This document shows, piece after piece, positions 1 through 7,235 of a DNA stretch of 64,000 bases (within the stretch, counting starts at the first letter, position 1; every line of letters starts with the position of its first letter). The position numbers were made by a program, and so were the translations under genes. Source of the DNA: Terriglobales bacterium (GTDB taxonomy: Bacteria; Acidobacteriota; Terriglobia; Terriglobales; Acidobacteriaceae); the NCBI GenBank assembly GCA_015655585.1, contig JAATEV010000020.1:1-64000 (forward strand), given 5' to 3'. The notes under the pieces are model-generated. The model searched no databases. It was given only the letters and a program-made list of their open reading frames with translations, and was not told where the DNA came from.

Positions 1-342
1 GGGTGTCATGTAGAACGCGGAGTGCATCGGCTTCAGCACAAAATAATCCTCTCTGTCTAGCAGCAGCGGCTTTACAAACTGCGCTCCCTTTGCTTCGACA
101 CAACGACCCATCAGCACTTCTTTCTCACTGCGCCAGTCGCCGAAGTTATCGTTCATATAAAGCACCGGGACGCCGACCTGACGCGCACACCTCTTTAGCT
201 TCAGCAATGCATTCCTCATTGTGAGCGCGCCTCGCAGAATGACCTCTTCATCCGGAAATGGGAATGTGGTCAGCACGCCCATCAACACCAATACAACGGG
301 CACCGGCGAAGGACGCGTCTGCGCGTGCTTCCGAGATCTCAT
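1..342 (-). CDS. Isochorismatase-like cysteine hydrolase, N-terminal part (runs off left edge)
   Basis: This minus-strand reading frame stays open for 114 codons from an ATG at 342 to the window edge, so only the N-terminal part is visible. The fold family is recognisable from 'PVLYMNDNFGDW' (residues 59-70) and 'YFVLKPMHSAFY' (100-111). The latter carries the expected catalytic Lys (K104) of isochorismatase-family amidohydrolases. The first strand normally reads like 'LLIDxxNDF', with the catalytic Asp; here it is 'VLVLMGVLTTF' (17-27), so Asp is replaced by Gly22 and the Asn-Asp pair by Thr-Thr. The catalytic Cys would lie beyond the edge. No clear ribosome-binding site precedes the ATG. 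The protein is probably a diverged or inactive member. It lies on the inner side of the tRNA scar at 731-775, so it may belong to an integrated element. Confidence 0.72.
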   Translation of the reverse strand, partial: MRSRKHAQTRPSPVPVVLVLMGVLTTFPFPDEEVILRGALTMRNALLKLKRCARQVGVPVLYMNDNFGDWRSEKEVLMGRCVEAKGAQFVKPLLLDREDYFVLKPMHSAFYMTP

Positions 343-730
343 GCTATATCTGATGCAATTGTCAGTAGTCGTCAGTCAGCCGCGGACGAGCATTGTCCAA
401 GTGGCGGAGCGGTTTGAAATTGTACGACGGCGCTGATGTCCGCCCCCCAGGTGGACGACATTGATGCTAAAGACCATAAGGGCGTCATCCGGGAAAATAT
501 TCACCCTCGCTAAATCGCCGGTTCACTCAGGGAACGCTTCAGGATATGCGTAACCTCCGCAATATTCTTGGAGGCCTATGCGGACGCATTTAGTTAGGCA
601 AAAGACGCGCTTGGGGGAACGATCAAAAAAGGTCCAAAAGAGGTCCAATAAGGGGATTTTTCCGTGTAATCAGTGGTGTAGAGTGTGGTCTGTACCATCT
701 GGTTTCAATGAGTTGCGTGATATTGCCGTA
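343..730. other. Intergenic stretch, putative end of an integrated element
   Basis: No convincing gene is visible between the isochorismatase-like start and the tRNA fragment; the open frames here have no family features. A short tandem motif GGTCCAA occurs at 631-637 and 642-648. It resembles part of the tRNA acceptor sequence at 765-771 and could be part of a recombinase arm-site region, but this is inference only. Confidence 0.35.
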
Positions 731-775
731 ATGGCATGGAAGAGGTCATCGGTTCGATCCCGATCAGGTCCACCA
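731..775 (+). pseudogene. 3' fragment of tRNA-Ala(GGC), likely integration (att) scar
   Basis: From 731 the sequence follows the 3' part of a tRNA base by base: anticodon loop with anticodon GGC at 733-735, 3' anticodon stem GGAAG (738-742), five-base variable loop AGGTC (743-747), T stem ATCGG/CCGAT (748-752, 760-764) around loop TTCGATC, 3' acceptor strand CAGGTCC (765-771), discriminator A and encoded CCA (773-775). The 5' anticodon stem (CTTCC expected) and the 5' acceptor strand (GGACCTG expected) are absent upstream, so this cannot fold as a complete tRNA. A 3' tRNA fragment of this kind is what remains at one end when an integrative element inserts into a tRNA gene. The intact gene should then lie to the left, outside the window. 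Confidence 0.8.
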
Positions 776-910
776 AATAAATCCATTCAATATCAATTAT
801 TTACAGGCACCGGCTGGTCGTGTGTTCTTGTGCCTCGGGTGGTCTTCTCATACGGGGATTTCTCTCTCGGTTTTGAGAGAAAAGGACTTTCCGTCATGGC
901 AGTATGGACT

Positions 911-1201
911 CTATCGCGAGCTGGCTCTGAGAAGTCTGGCTACCGATAGCTTCATCCTGACCTCTCCGTAGAGACGCTTTTGCAGTTGATAGTTGGCTGC
1001 GATGAGTTCTTTGGCTACAGCAGCGACGTCTTCGTACTCGGGAGTTTTTCCGTCCAGCTCCGTGCGATTGTGGAAGGCGATCTTGGCCGCGTTCAGCTTC
1101 GCTTGCAGGAGCTCCATTCTGGAACGCAGGGCGTCCTCGGCCTCTTCTCGGGTTTCCTCGTGGGGCGCGGAGCTTTTTTGCTTGTCCTGCGGCTCATTCA
1201 T
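911..1201 (-). CDS. Small charged helical protein, unknown function
   Basis: The predicted protein has 96 residues, is rich in Glu, Lys and Ala, and is probably largely helical. Its first ~25 residues are polar and probably disordered (Asn, Gln, Lys, Ser, Glu), followed by a heptad-like helix with Met/Leu spacing. I recognise no family. The ATG at 1201 is preferred because GGAGGA lies seven bases upstream; a GTG one codon earlier is possible. The gene is transcribed divergently from the acetyltransferase that begins at 1253, so the two share a 50-bp promoter region. The codon pattern and the good ribosome-binding site favour a real gene over the overlapping plus-strand extension of the acetyltransferase frame. 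Confidence 0.55.
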   Translation of the reverse strand: MNEPQDKQKSSAPHEETREEAEDALRSRMELLQAKLNAAKIAFHNRTELDGKTPEYEDVAAVAKELIAANYQLQKRLYGEVRMKLSVARLLRASSR

Positions 1202-1252
1202 CACAGAATCCTCCGGCGGCTACTAGAATCCTCCCAAAGGATACCAAGAAGG

Positions 1253-1738
1253 ATGAATCTTCAAATCCGGCCAGCTTCGGTTGACGAGGAGCGTCATTTA
1301 CATCGTATCCATCAGGAACTGAAGAGGCCTGCGCGGGACACGTATCCGCCGGAAGAGTTTCTGATCGCGTGGCTCGAGGACGAAGCCGTGGGCTGTGCGG
1401 GAACAGCGGTGCATCAGGATGGCGCATACTTCTATGGCCTTGCGGTAAGGAAAGCTTGGCAGCGGCAGGGAGTGGGATCGCAGTTGATGCAGGCCAGAAT
1501 CGATCTTCTGGCCGGGACGAAGATGAACTACGCCATCGCTCTTGTCATGTTCTGGAACAGCCGGTTCTTTCGGAAGTTCGACTTTGCTCCGGTCAAGCGC
1601 AATGCGCTGCCGCAGTCGGCAGGCTTTCATGCAGACTTGACGAATCCTCTGTTGCGGCGCTCCGCGGTGATGGTACGATCCTTCCGGCAGGCGATAGATC
1701 CGACAGTAGCTTCAGGACTTCCCGGAGAGCAGGGATGA
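1253..1738 (+). CDS. GNAT-family N-acetyltransferase
   Basis: The 161-residue protein has the GNAT acyl-CoA-binding motif A, 'VRKAWQRQGVGSQLM' (residues 65-79), i.e. the RQGVGS pyrophosphate loop. A preceding strand 'GAYFYGLAV' and a C-terminal 'MFWNSRFFRKFDFAPV' match the N-x-x-x-x-x-x-x-F-G/D-F end of the domain. The substrate is unknown. The ATG at 1253 follows AAGAAGG and gives a standard-length domain; the frame is open further upstream but that part overlaps the divergent small gene. The stop overlaps the next start as ATGA (1735-1738), so translation is coupled to the methyltransferase-like gene. This pairing suggests a joint modification step, on DNA or on a small molecule, but nothing in the sequence proves it. 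Confidence 0.8.
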   Translation: MNLQIRPASVDEERHLHRIHQELKRPARDTYPPEEFLIAWLEDEAVGCAGTAVHQDGAYFYGLAVRKAWQRQGVGSQLMQARIDLLAGTKMNYAIALVMFWNSRFFRKFDFAPVKRNALPQSAGFHADLTNPLLRRSAVMVRSFRQAIDPTVASGLPGEQG

Positions 1739-2781
1739 ACGAGATCGACGAGAATGTCCTGCGAGTGCGAGGCCGGGAGTGGCAGGCCTTTGGTCAGCGC
1801 AAGAAAGCGCGGTTCGTTGAAAGCGCATTTCACTACTGGCGGAGCACCGGATTTCCTCACTACGAGCTTGGACGGCAGGAGATTGCCCGCGAGTACCGCA
1901 ATCTTTCCAGGCAGCCGGTGGCCGCGATTCAGGAGACAGGAGTCGCCGGTTCCACGACCGGTCTCCGGCTGGCGAATTACTTCCAGCCGCACATGTGGTC
2001 GGTGCGAGTGAGCAGATATCTGAGCCCGCACGAGGTATTCCATAACGACATGATGTTGCGGGCGGCTATCCATCGCTCGTGGACGATCTGGCCTGATCGC
2101 TATGGCGCAAATCCGGCGACGCTGCGGAGAATGCTCAAGACCTATCCGGGAACGGCCAGCGTTTCGAACTTCCGGCCTACTGTGGCAAGGTCGGTGCTGC
2201 ATCACTTCTCGCAGGACTCCGACACGGTCCTTGATTTTTCGGCGGGCTACGGTGGCAGGCTTCTGGGCGCGCTCTCGATGAAACGGCAGTACATCGGGAT
2301 CGAGCCTTGCACGCCGCAGGTGACCGGTCTGCGTTCGATGCTGACGAGCATGACGGAGCAGGGGGCGAGCGGCTCCGGCGAGATTCTTGCCGGGTGCGCC
2401 GAAGACGTGATGCGGCTGCTTCCGCAGAGCATGGCCCACCTGATCTTCTCCAGCCCGCCGTACTTCAACTGGGAGCGATACTCCGATGAGGAGAGCCAGA
2501 GCTTTATCAAATACTCCACATATGAGGACTGGAAGCAGGGCTTTCTGGAGCCGGTGATCTGCCAGAGTATGCGGATACTGAAGAAGGGCGGGAAGTTCGC
2601 CGTTAACATCTCCGGCGGCAGGCGGAAGCCAGATGCCAGCGATGTTCGTGAGATCGGCTCCGCCGCCGGATTCCGTTACATTGGATGCATTCCGCTGTTG
2701 ATTACGCGAGTGCCGTACCTGCACCCGCGCAATGATGTACCCCATAAACCGGAGGCGATTCTTCTCTTCGAGAAGGTCTAG
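1735..2781 (+). CDS. Class I SAM methyltransferase with SPPY motif (amino-DNA-methyltransferase-like)
   Basis: The 348-residue protein has an N-terminal region of about 145 residues that I do not recognise, then a Rossmann SAM-binding domain. Motif I is 'VLDFSAGYGGRLLGAL' (165-180), an acidic strand end is 'YIGIEP' (186-191), and the catalytic motif IV is SPPY (240-243). SPPY is typical of N6-adenine and N4-cytosine DNA methyltransferases. A following 'RILKKGGKFAVNISG' fits motif V/VI. No separate target-recognition domain is obvious unless it is the N-terminal region. Translation starts at ATG 1735 inside the acetyltransferase stop, and the next gene starts at the base after its stop. No restriction endonuclease is visible nearby. 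It could act on DNA, RNA or a metabolite; the SPPY motif favours a nucleic-acid amino group. Confidence 0.75.
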   Translation: MNEIDENVLRVRGREWQAFGQRKKARFVESAFHYWRSTGFPHYELGRQEIAREYRNLSRQPVAAIQETGVAGSTTGLRLANYFQPHMWSVRVSRYLSPHEVFHNDMMLRAAIHRSWTIWPDRYGANPATLRRMLKTYPGTASVSNFRPTVARSVLHHFSQDSDTVLDFSAGYGGRLLGALSMKRQYIGIEPCTPQVTGLRSMLTSMTEQGASGSGEILAGCAEDVMRLLPQSMAHLIFSSPPYFNWERYSDEESQSFIKYSTYEDWKQGFLEPVICQSMRILKKGGKFAVNISGGRRKPDASDVREIGSAAGFRYIGCIPLLITRVPYLHPRNDVPHKPEAILLFEKV

Positions 2782-3846
2782 ATGCTGGCGATGATCCGAG
2801 AGGCGAGAACCCGGAGGCGGAGTGTGGCGACGATGGCGCTGTGCCTTGCCGTCTGGGGCGGTATGGGGCTCCACGGGCAGACGAAGTGCCGCTGCAATGT
2901 TGTGCATCGCGCCCGCCCGAAGAAGCCCGTCAAGGTTGAGCATGTAAACGCCGATCTTGAGATGGCGAAGATCTACGCCGGGATGAAGAACTGGCCGGAG
3001 GCGGAGACGCACTACGTTCTGGCCGCACAGGACCCTGCAAGCAGGAAAGAGGCGCTCGCCGGGCTGGCGGAGGTGCGCAAACGGTTCAATGCGGACAAGC
3101 TGGCCGGCGAGGCCGCGGCCCTGACAGTGGCCAAATCCTACGCGGACCGAGACATACAGCCCGAGGCGGAGAAATTGTACCAGGGCAGCGCGACGAATGC
3201 GGCGGTTTCGGAGGGCACGCGTGGGGCGGCTCGTGCGGGGCTGGCGAAGGCACTCGATGCGCAGGAGACGGATCGGCTGTTTGCCTCGATCAAAGAGTGG
3301 ACCGAACGGGTGAAGAGCAGCATGGAGTCCCTGTTCTGGGTGATCGCTTTATTACTGGGCTTCTTTCTGGCCTGCACTGCCTTGCAGGCGATTGCGAGGC
3401 GGCGGAAACTCATTCTGCTGCATGAATTTAAATCTTCGTCCGACGAGGCCTCGCGAGCGTTGTCGGTGACGTTGCAACATGCGCGAGCCAGGATGCAACA
3501 TCCTGCACTCGCGCCGGGACGGATGCCAGGCTTCCTGCTGCTGACGATGCCGACTTTCAGCGATGAGCTTGAGCCGATTGAAGATCTGGAGCTTGGGGGA
3601 AGCAAGATTCCGTTTGCCGCGTTGGCGAAGGAGTGGGGAAGGCCGCGGGTGCAGATCAGCGGCGGTTTTGACGCCGGAAAACCGGCGGGAGAGATCTTTG
3701 CCGTCATCGAGGCGAAGCGGGCCTCCGAGCAGATCTACCTGAACCAGGCAGTGCGGACGCAGGTACCTGCTCAGCAACAGAGGGATCTGTTCGATTTCGC
3801 TTATGATGTAATTGTGAAGGCTTCCGGAGCCTATGTCGATGCTTAG
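2782..3846 (+). CDS. Membrane-anchored TPR-like protein, unknown function
   Basis: The 354-residue protein starts directly after the methyltransferase stop, with GAGAAGG just upstream. It has an N-terminal signal or anchor (Arg-rich then hydrophobic, residues 10-32), helical repeats of TPR character (about 55-165, e.g. 'MKNWPEAETHYVLAA'), one strong transmembrane segment (183-204) followed by RRR, and a C-terminal domain of about 145 residues. If the first segment is a cleaved signal, the repeats are periplasmic and the C-terminal domain cytoplasmic. The C-terminal domain has a strand-rich part 'RPRVQISGGF' and ends in a helix; I do not recognise it. The start of the next gene overlaps its last 14 bases, so these genes form one transcription and translation unit. 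Confidence 0.65.
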   Translation: MLAMIREARTRRRSVATMALCLAVWGGMGLHGQTKCRCNVVHRARPKKPVKVEHVNADLEMAKIYAGMKNWPEAETHYVLAAQDPASRKEALAGLAEVRKRFNADKLAGEAAALTVAKSYADRDIQPEAEKLYQGSATNAAVSEGTRGAARAGLAKALDAQETDRLFASIKEWTERVKSSMESLFWVIALLLGFFLACTALQAIARRRKLILLHEFKSSSDEASRALSVTLQHARARMQHPALAPGRMPGFLLLTMPTFSDELEPIEDLELGGSKIPFAALAKEWGRPRVQISGGFDAGKPAGEIFAVIEAKRASEQIYLNQAVRTQVPAQQQRDLFDFAYDVIVKASGAYVDA

Positions 3847-4861
3847 ACGGCCAAGCCAATCCGAAGGACAGAAAGCAGCGCGGAATTTTCTGCTGGGCGA
3901 ACGTTCGCTGCGCGCGTACTTTGCCGGTGGGAACGTGCGCTTTCTTGAGGACGCGGAGGCGAGCTTCGCCGCGCTTCCCCCGCAGGACAGACGGTTTCAG
4001 GATGCCCGGTTTTATCTGGGCGTGGCCAAGACGGAGCTTCGCAAGACCAGCGAATCGATTGCGATCTTCGAAGACCTGCGCCGGGGCGCGGACAAAGAGC
4101 GCGCAAGCCGGATCTCCCTGCAACTGGCATACGCGCACATCAAGAACTACACCGAGCACGATTATCAGGCGGCCAAAGAGGAGCTCGATACGGTGGCGAA
4201 GAACGCCGCCGAGCTGGGTAGCGATGATCTGCGGCTTCAGGCAGCCGCTTTTGGGGCTTTCCTCTATTCGGTTCTGGCGGGACGCTCGGAGACGGCAGAC
4301 CGCGAACAAAAACTGCTCTACGCCGTCGAGGCCATTAAACGCGCAGAGTCTCTCCTGAAAGAGATCAGCGCGGATGCGGATACGGCGTCGAGGCAGTCGT
4401 TGCGGTTTGAAGCGCTGAACGCCCTGGGAATTGCATGGATGCGGTTCGGTGAGCTTGGAGAAGAAGCGACGCGCGCACCGAGTTGGGCGAACGCGCAGAA
4501 GTACTACAACGAGGCGCTGGCGATTATTCCAGGCTCGGTACGCGCTCTGCAGAACCTGACGCAACTGCGTATGCTGCAGGCGGAGCGTAGCTCCTCCGAG
4601 ACGAAGCGGACGCTGCTGCAACAGGCGAAACAATACTGCGAGGACTCGCTTGCGGTGTCGGATCAGGACCAGTTTCCGTTTCTGCTTCTGGCGGGCATCA
4701 GCAACAAGCTTGGCGATGGAAAAAGCGCCCTGGCGTATATTCAGACCGGCCGCATGAAGCCGGGCGCAGTCAAAGAGGAGTCGTGGGTGCGTGAAGAAGA
4801 GGCAGCGCAGGAGCTGCTCGCCCGGACGCCTGACATTCCTGCCACGGACGTGGTCTTCTAA
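3833..4861 (+). CDS. TPR-repeat protein, unknown function
   Basis: The 342-residue protein has no signal peptide or membrane segment and is built of helical repeats with TPR features: 'ARFYLGVAKTELRKTSESIAIF', 'ALNALGIAWMRFGEL', 'AQKYYNEALAIIPGSVRALQNL' and a C-terminal repeat near residue 285 (each quoted in part). It is probably a cytoplasmic scaffold. ATG 3833 lies inside the preceding membrane protein gene, which overlaps by 14 bases. With the acetyltransferase, methyltransferase and membrane TPR genes it ends a tight four-gene operon. The natural partner is the cytoplasmic domain of the membrane TPR protein, but no enzymatic domain is visible here. Confidence 0.65.
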   Translation: MSMLRRPSQSEGQKAARNFLLGERSLRAYFAGGNVRFLEDAEASFAALPPQDRRFQDARFYLGVAKTELRKTSESIAIFEDLRRGADKERASRISLQLAYAHIKNYTEHDYQAAKEELDTVAKNAAELGSDDLRLQAAAFGAFLYSVLAGRSETADREQKLLYAVEAIKRAESLLKEISADADTASRQSLRFEALNALGIAWMRFGELGEEATRAPSWANAQKYYNEALAIIPGSVRALQNLTQLRMLQAERSSSETKRTLLQQAKQYCEDSLAVSDQDQFPFLLLAGISNKLGDGKSALAYIQTGRMKPGAVKEESWVREEEAAQELLARTPDIPATDVVF

Positions 4862-5045
4862 GAACTTCCGCGGGCATCCTCGCGCTGCATCGCTTTCTCC
4901 CACGCAATGTTCACAATACCGTGACACGCTGCTACTAAAAAGAGTACGACTTGGTCTATCCTGATGTCCTTATCGACCCGGCAGATAAGGGATGTTCGCA
5001 ACCCGCTTATAGAGACAAACGTCTAACCTAACGAGAGGTAGATTA

Positions 5046-5558
5046 ATGACCACCACACAGGAACTCACCGCCCGCCAGAAGGCTCCGCTGACCACCCCGT
5101 CCGATATTGATGCGCAGGATGTAGCAGATATCTCGGGCGCGCTCAACGCCCTGCTCGCCGATGTCTTTACGCTGTATCTGAAGACGAAGAACTTTCACTG
5201 GCACATGAGCGGTCCGCACTTCCGCGACTATCACCTGCTTCTGGATGACCACGGAGACCAGATCTTCGGGATGACCGACGAGATCGCGGAGCGCGTTCGC
5301 AAGCTCGGCGGCACGACGATCCGTTCGATTGGACACATTGCTCGCCTGCAGCGTCTCTCGGACAACGACGCCGAGTATGTGACGCCGGAGGACATGTTGA
5401 GCGAGCTGCGCGAGGACGAGAAGACGCTGGTCCTGAGTATGCGTGCCGTGCATACGCTCTGCGACGACGCGGGCGATGTGGCGACTGCCAGCCTGCTTGA
5501 AAACTGGATCGACCAGGCGCAGCGGCGTAGCTGGTTCCTCTTCGAAGCGACGCGCTAG
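5046..5558 (+). CDS. dps: Dps-family DNA-binding ferritin-like protein
   Basis: Dps proteins form dodecamers that bind DNA and oxidise and store iron, protecting DNA from peroxide. The 170-residue protein has the family signature and all five ferroxidase ligands at the canonical spacing: H51, H63, D67, D78 and E82 (the offsets of Listeria Dps). The N-terminal ~25 residues are polar with few Lys/Arg, so DNA binding through this tail may be weak. GAGAGG lies seven bases before ATG 5046. A 184-bp gap separates it from the TPR operon, so it probably has its own promoter. A strong hairpin follows at 5574-5612. Confidence 0.93.
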   Translation: MTTTQELTARQKAPLTTPSDIDAQDVADISGALNALLADVFTLYLKTKNFHWHMSGPHFRDYHLLLDDHGDQIFGMTDEIAERVRKLGGTTIRSIGHIARLQRLSDNDAEYVTPEDMLSELREDEKTLVLSMRAVHTLCDDAGDVATASLLENWIDQAQRRSWFLFEATR

Positions 5559-5573
5559 TCGTTCGCGGCAACA

Positions 5574-5612
5574 AATGGCCTGTCTTCGCAGCCGGTGCGG
5601 AGGCAGGCCATT
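5574..5612 (+). terminator. Hairpin downstream of dps
   Basis: AATGGCCTG (5574-5582) pairs with CAGGCCATT (5604-5612), and the stem continues inward with one G-T wobble (CTTCGCA/TGCGGAG). No long T run follows. It is a probable transcription terminator or 3' stabilising stem for dps. Confidence 0.55.
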
Positions 5613-5650
5613 CGCATCTTTGGGCGGGGTCGCTTCGCTACAATCGAGCT

Positions 5651-6157
5651 ATGTCTGCTGTCAGTCTTACTCCCCCTACTCTTACCCCGCAGATGAATGC
5701 GGTTCTCTCGGATATCCGCCGGTTCGCCTCTGAGGCGTCCTCCCTTGAATCCCTGCAACAGAGCATCGTAGAAGCGATCGCCCACCGGCTGCCATATTAC
5801 AACTGGACCGGCTTTTACATGCTCGCTCCGAATGACTCGCAGATGCTGATTCTAGGGCCGTTCGCCGGCGCTCCTACGACGCATGTCCGTGTCCCCGTGA
5901 CGGAGGGCATCTGCGGCGCAGCCGTTGCGCTGGGAGAGACCGTGATCGTCGATGATGTGAACGCAGACCCCCGCTATCTCTCATGCTCTATCGAGACAAA
6001 ATCGGAGATCGTTGTGCCGATTCATGCGGACGGAAAGATCGTCGGAGAAATCGACATCGACAGCCATGATCCCGCTGCCTTTTCGAGCGTGGATCGCGCA
6101 TTCCTGGAAGAGGCGGCGCGGATCGTTGGACGCTATATCGAAGAGCTGGCTTCCTGA
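5651..6157 (+). CDS. GAF-domain protein, free methionine-R-sulfoxide reductase-like
   Basis: The 168-residue protein is a single GAF domain of the fRMsr type. fRMsr reduces free methionine-R-sulfoxide in the cytoplasm. The family landmarks 'YYNWTGFYML' (49-58), 'LGPFAG', 'VTEGICGAA' (83-91), 'VIVDDVNADPRYLSC' (98-112) and 'SEIVVPI' are present. Of the redox cysteines, C88 ('GICG') and C112 ('YLSCSIETKSE', the position of the catalytic Cys) are present; the third, non-essential Cys of the E. coli enzyme is not evident. Its 3' end overlaps the convergent CHY zinc-finger gene by 25 bp. It lies next to dps, in keeping with an oxidative-stress role. Confidence 0.8.
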   Translation: MSAVSLTPPTLTPQMNAVLSDIRRFASEASSLESLQQSIVEAIAHRLPYYNWTGFYMLAPNDSQMLILGPFAGAPTTHVRVPVTEGICGAAVALGETVIVDDVNADPRYLSCSIETKSEIVVPIHADGKIVGEIDIDSHDPAAFSSVDRAFLEEAARIVGRYIEELAS

Positions 6158-6501
6158 ACTGGCATATCATCCATCGCAAAGTAAAAGTGATAGTGATTGC
6201 TGCACTTTGGGTTGAATGCGGCCTTGCAGTTCGGGCACTGGTTCGCGCAGTCCAGATATTGGCGGATGCTCAACTCGGTTCCGCAGGCTCCGCAGAGCAC
6301 CACTGCGGGCTGGTCCCATTCGCTGCGGCTCCAGACCTGCGAAGCGTGGCCAGCCAGCGCATCGTGGCAATCCTTGCAGGCGTAGTAGACTCCGCAGCAC
6401 TTCATCCTGATGGCGATGACGTCGAGCGCACTGTGATAGTGAGCGCATCGCGTCTGTGAATCTAAATCGACGCCGTGGACCTGCGAACCTTGTTCCGCCA
6501 T
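6133..6501 (-). CDS. CHY-type zinc-finger protein
   Basis: The 122-residue protein is a bacterial CHY zinc finger (Hot13-like). These are small Cys/His-rich proteins thought to bind several zinc ions. Visible ligands are 'TRCAHYHS' (C19, H21, H23), 'CCGVYYACKDCHD', 'CGACGTELS' and 'CPNCKAAFNPKCSNHYHFYF'. The arrangement of CxxC pairs with terminal histidines matches the family along its whole length, so the gene looks complete. It converges on the GAF-domain gene with 25 bp of shared 3' sequence, and its 5' end faces the M24 peptidase gene 41 bp away, so divergent promoters must lie in that short gap. The precise role is unknown. Confidence 0.8.
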   Translation of the reverse strand: MAEQGSQVHGVDLDSQTRCAHYHSALDVIAIRMKCCGVYYACKDCHDALAGHASQVWSRSEWDQPAVVLCGACGTELSIRQYLDCANQCPNCKAAFNPKCSNHYHFYFAMDDMPVQEASSSI

Positions 6502-6542
6502 AGATATAGAGTAGAAGATCGAGCGGCGGGATGGAGGACGGA

Positions 6543-7235
6543 ATGACCGAGTGGGAAGAGAAGCGGGCAGCAGAACTCTTCGAAGCGCAGACCAAGGCGC
6601 AGAAGCTCTTCGAGGCAGTCGAAGCCAAAGGGCTGGTTCGACCGGGCATCACCGAGAGCGCGTTGAACGAAGACATCTACGCTCTGGCCAAAGAGATGTA
6701 TGGAATTACGACCTACTGGCACAAGCGAATCGTCCGAGCAGGCCGGAACACCCTGCTGCCATATGCCGAAAACCCGCCTGACCTGAGGTTGCAGAAAGAT
6801 GACATTCTCTTCCTCGATCTTGGCCCTGTCTTCGAAGAGTGGGAGGCGGACTTCGGACGCACGTTTGTTCTGGGGAACGATCCACTGAAGCACAAACTGC
6901 GGCAGGATGTGGGGCTGGCCTTTGCCGAAGGGAAGAGGTTCTTCGAGGCAAATCCCAACATCCTGAGCAGCGAGTTGTTCGAGTACGCGCGGACGCTGGC
7001 CGCACAGTTTGGATGGGAGTTCGGCGGCCCCATCGCCGGGCACCTGATCGGGCAGTTTCCCCATGAAAAGATCTCCGGAGACAAGGTAACGCTCTACGTG
7101 CATCCCCAGAGCCGCCTTGCCATGCACTCGCTCGATGAGAAGGGGCAGAAGCGGCACTGGATTCTGGAGATCCACTTTGTAAGCCGCGAACACCAGATCG
7201 GCGGCTTCTATGAGGAGTTGCTGACCGTCGGCTAA
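6543..7235 (+). CDS. M24-family metallopeptidase (Xaa-Pro peptidase-like)
   Basis: The 230-residue protein has the pita-bread fold of M24 peptidases. Candidate metal ligands appear in order: Asp in 'LFLDLGPV', Asp in 'EADFGRTF', His in 'IAGHLIG', Glu in 'WILEIHF' and Glu in 'GGFYEELL'. The N-terminal creatinase-like domain of full-length aminopeptidase P is absent; this is the short stand-alone type. ATG 6543 is chosen because GGAGG lies five bases upstream; an in-frame ATG at 6531 lacks such a signal. Its last four bases overlap the convergent MFS transporter gene. The substrate is unknown. Confidence 0.78.
   Translation: MTEWEEKRAAELFEAQTKAQKLFEAVEAKGLVRPGITESALNEDIYALAKEMYGITTYWHKRIVRAGRNTLLPYAENPPDLRLQKDDILFLDLGPVFEEWEADFGRTFVLGNDPLKHKLRQDVGLAFAEGKRFFEANPNILSSELFEYARTLAAQFGWEFGGPIAGHLIGQFPHEKISGDKVTLYVHPQSRLAMHSLDEKGQKRHWILEIHFVSREHQIGGFYEELLTVG

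Noticed and set aside
3-224. 73-codon plus-strand open frame at the left edge
   Set aside because: It is antisense to the isochorismatase-like gene, which has clear family motifs; the plus frame is Ser/Ala/Arg rich without any feature.
690-775. Complete tRNA gene
   Set aside because: The 5' acceptor strand and 5' anticodon stem that would pair with the 3' half are not present upstream.
578-949. 123-codon plus-strand open frame
   Set aside because: It runs through the tRNA fragment and has no motif or ribosome-binding site.
980-1252. N-terminal extension of the GNAT gene
   Set aside because: It overlaps the divergent small gene, lacks family similarity, and a good start with ribosome-binding site exists at 1253.
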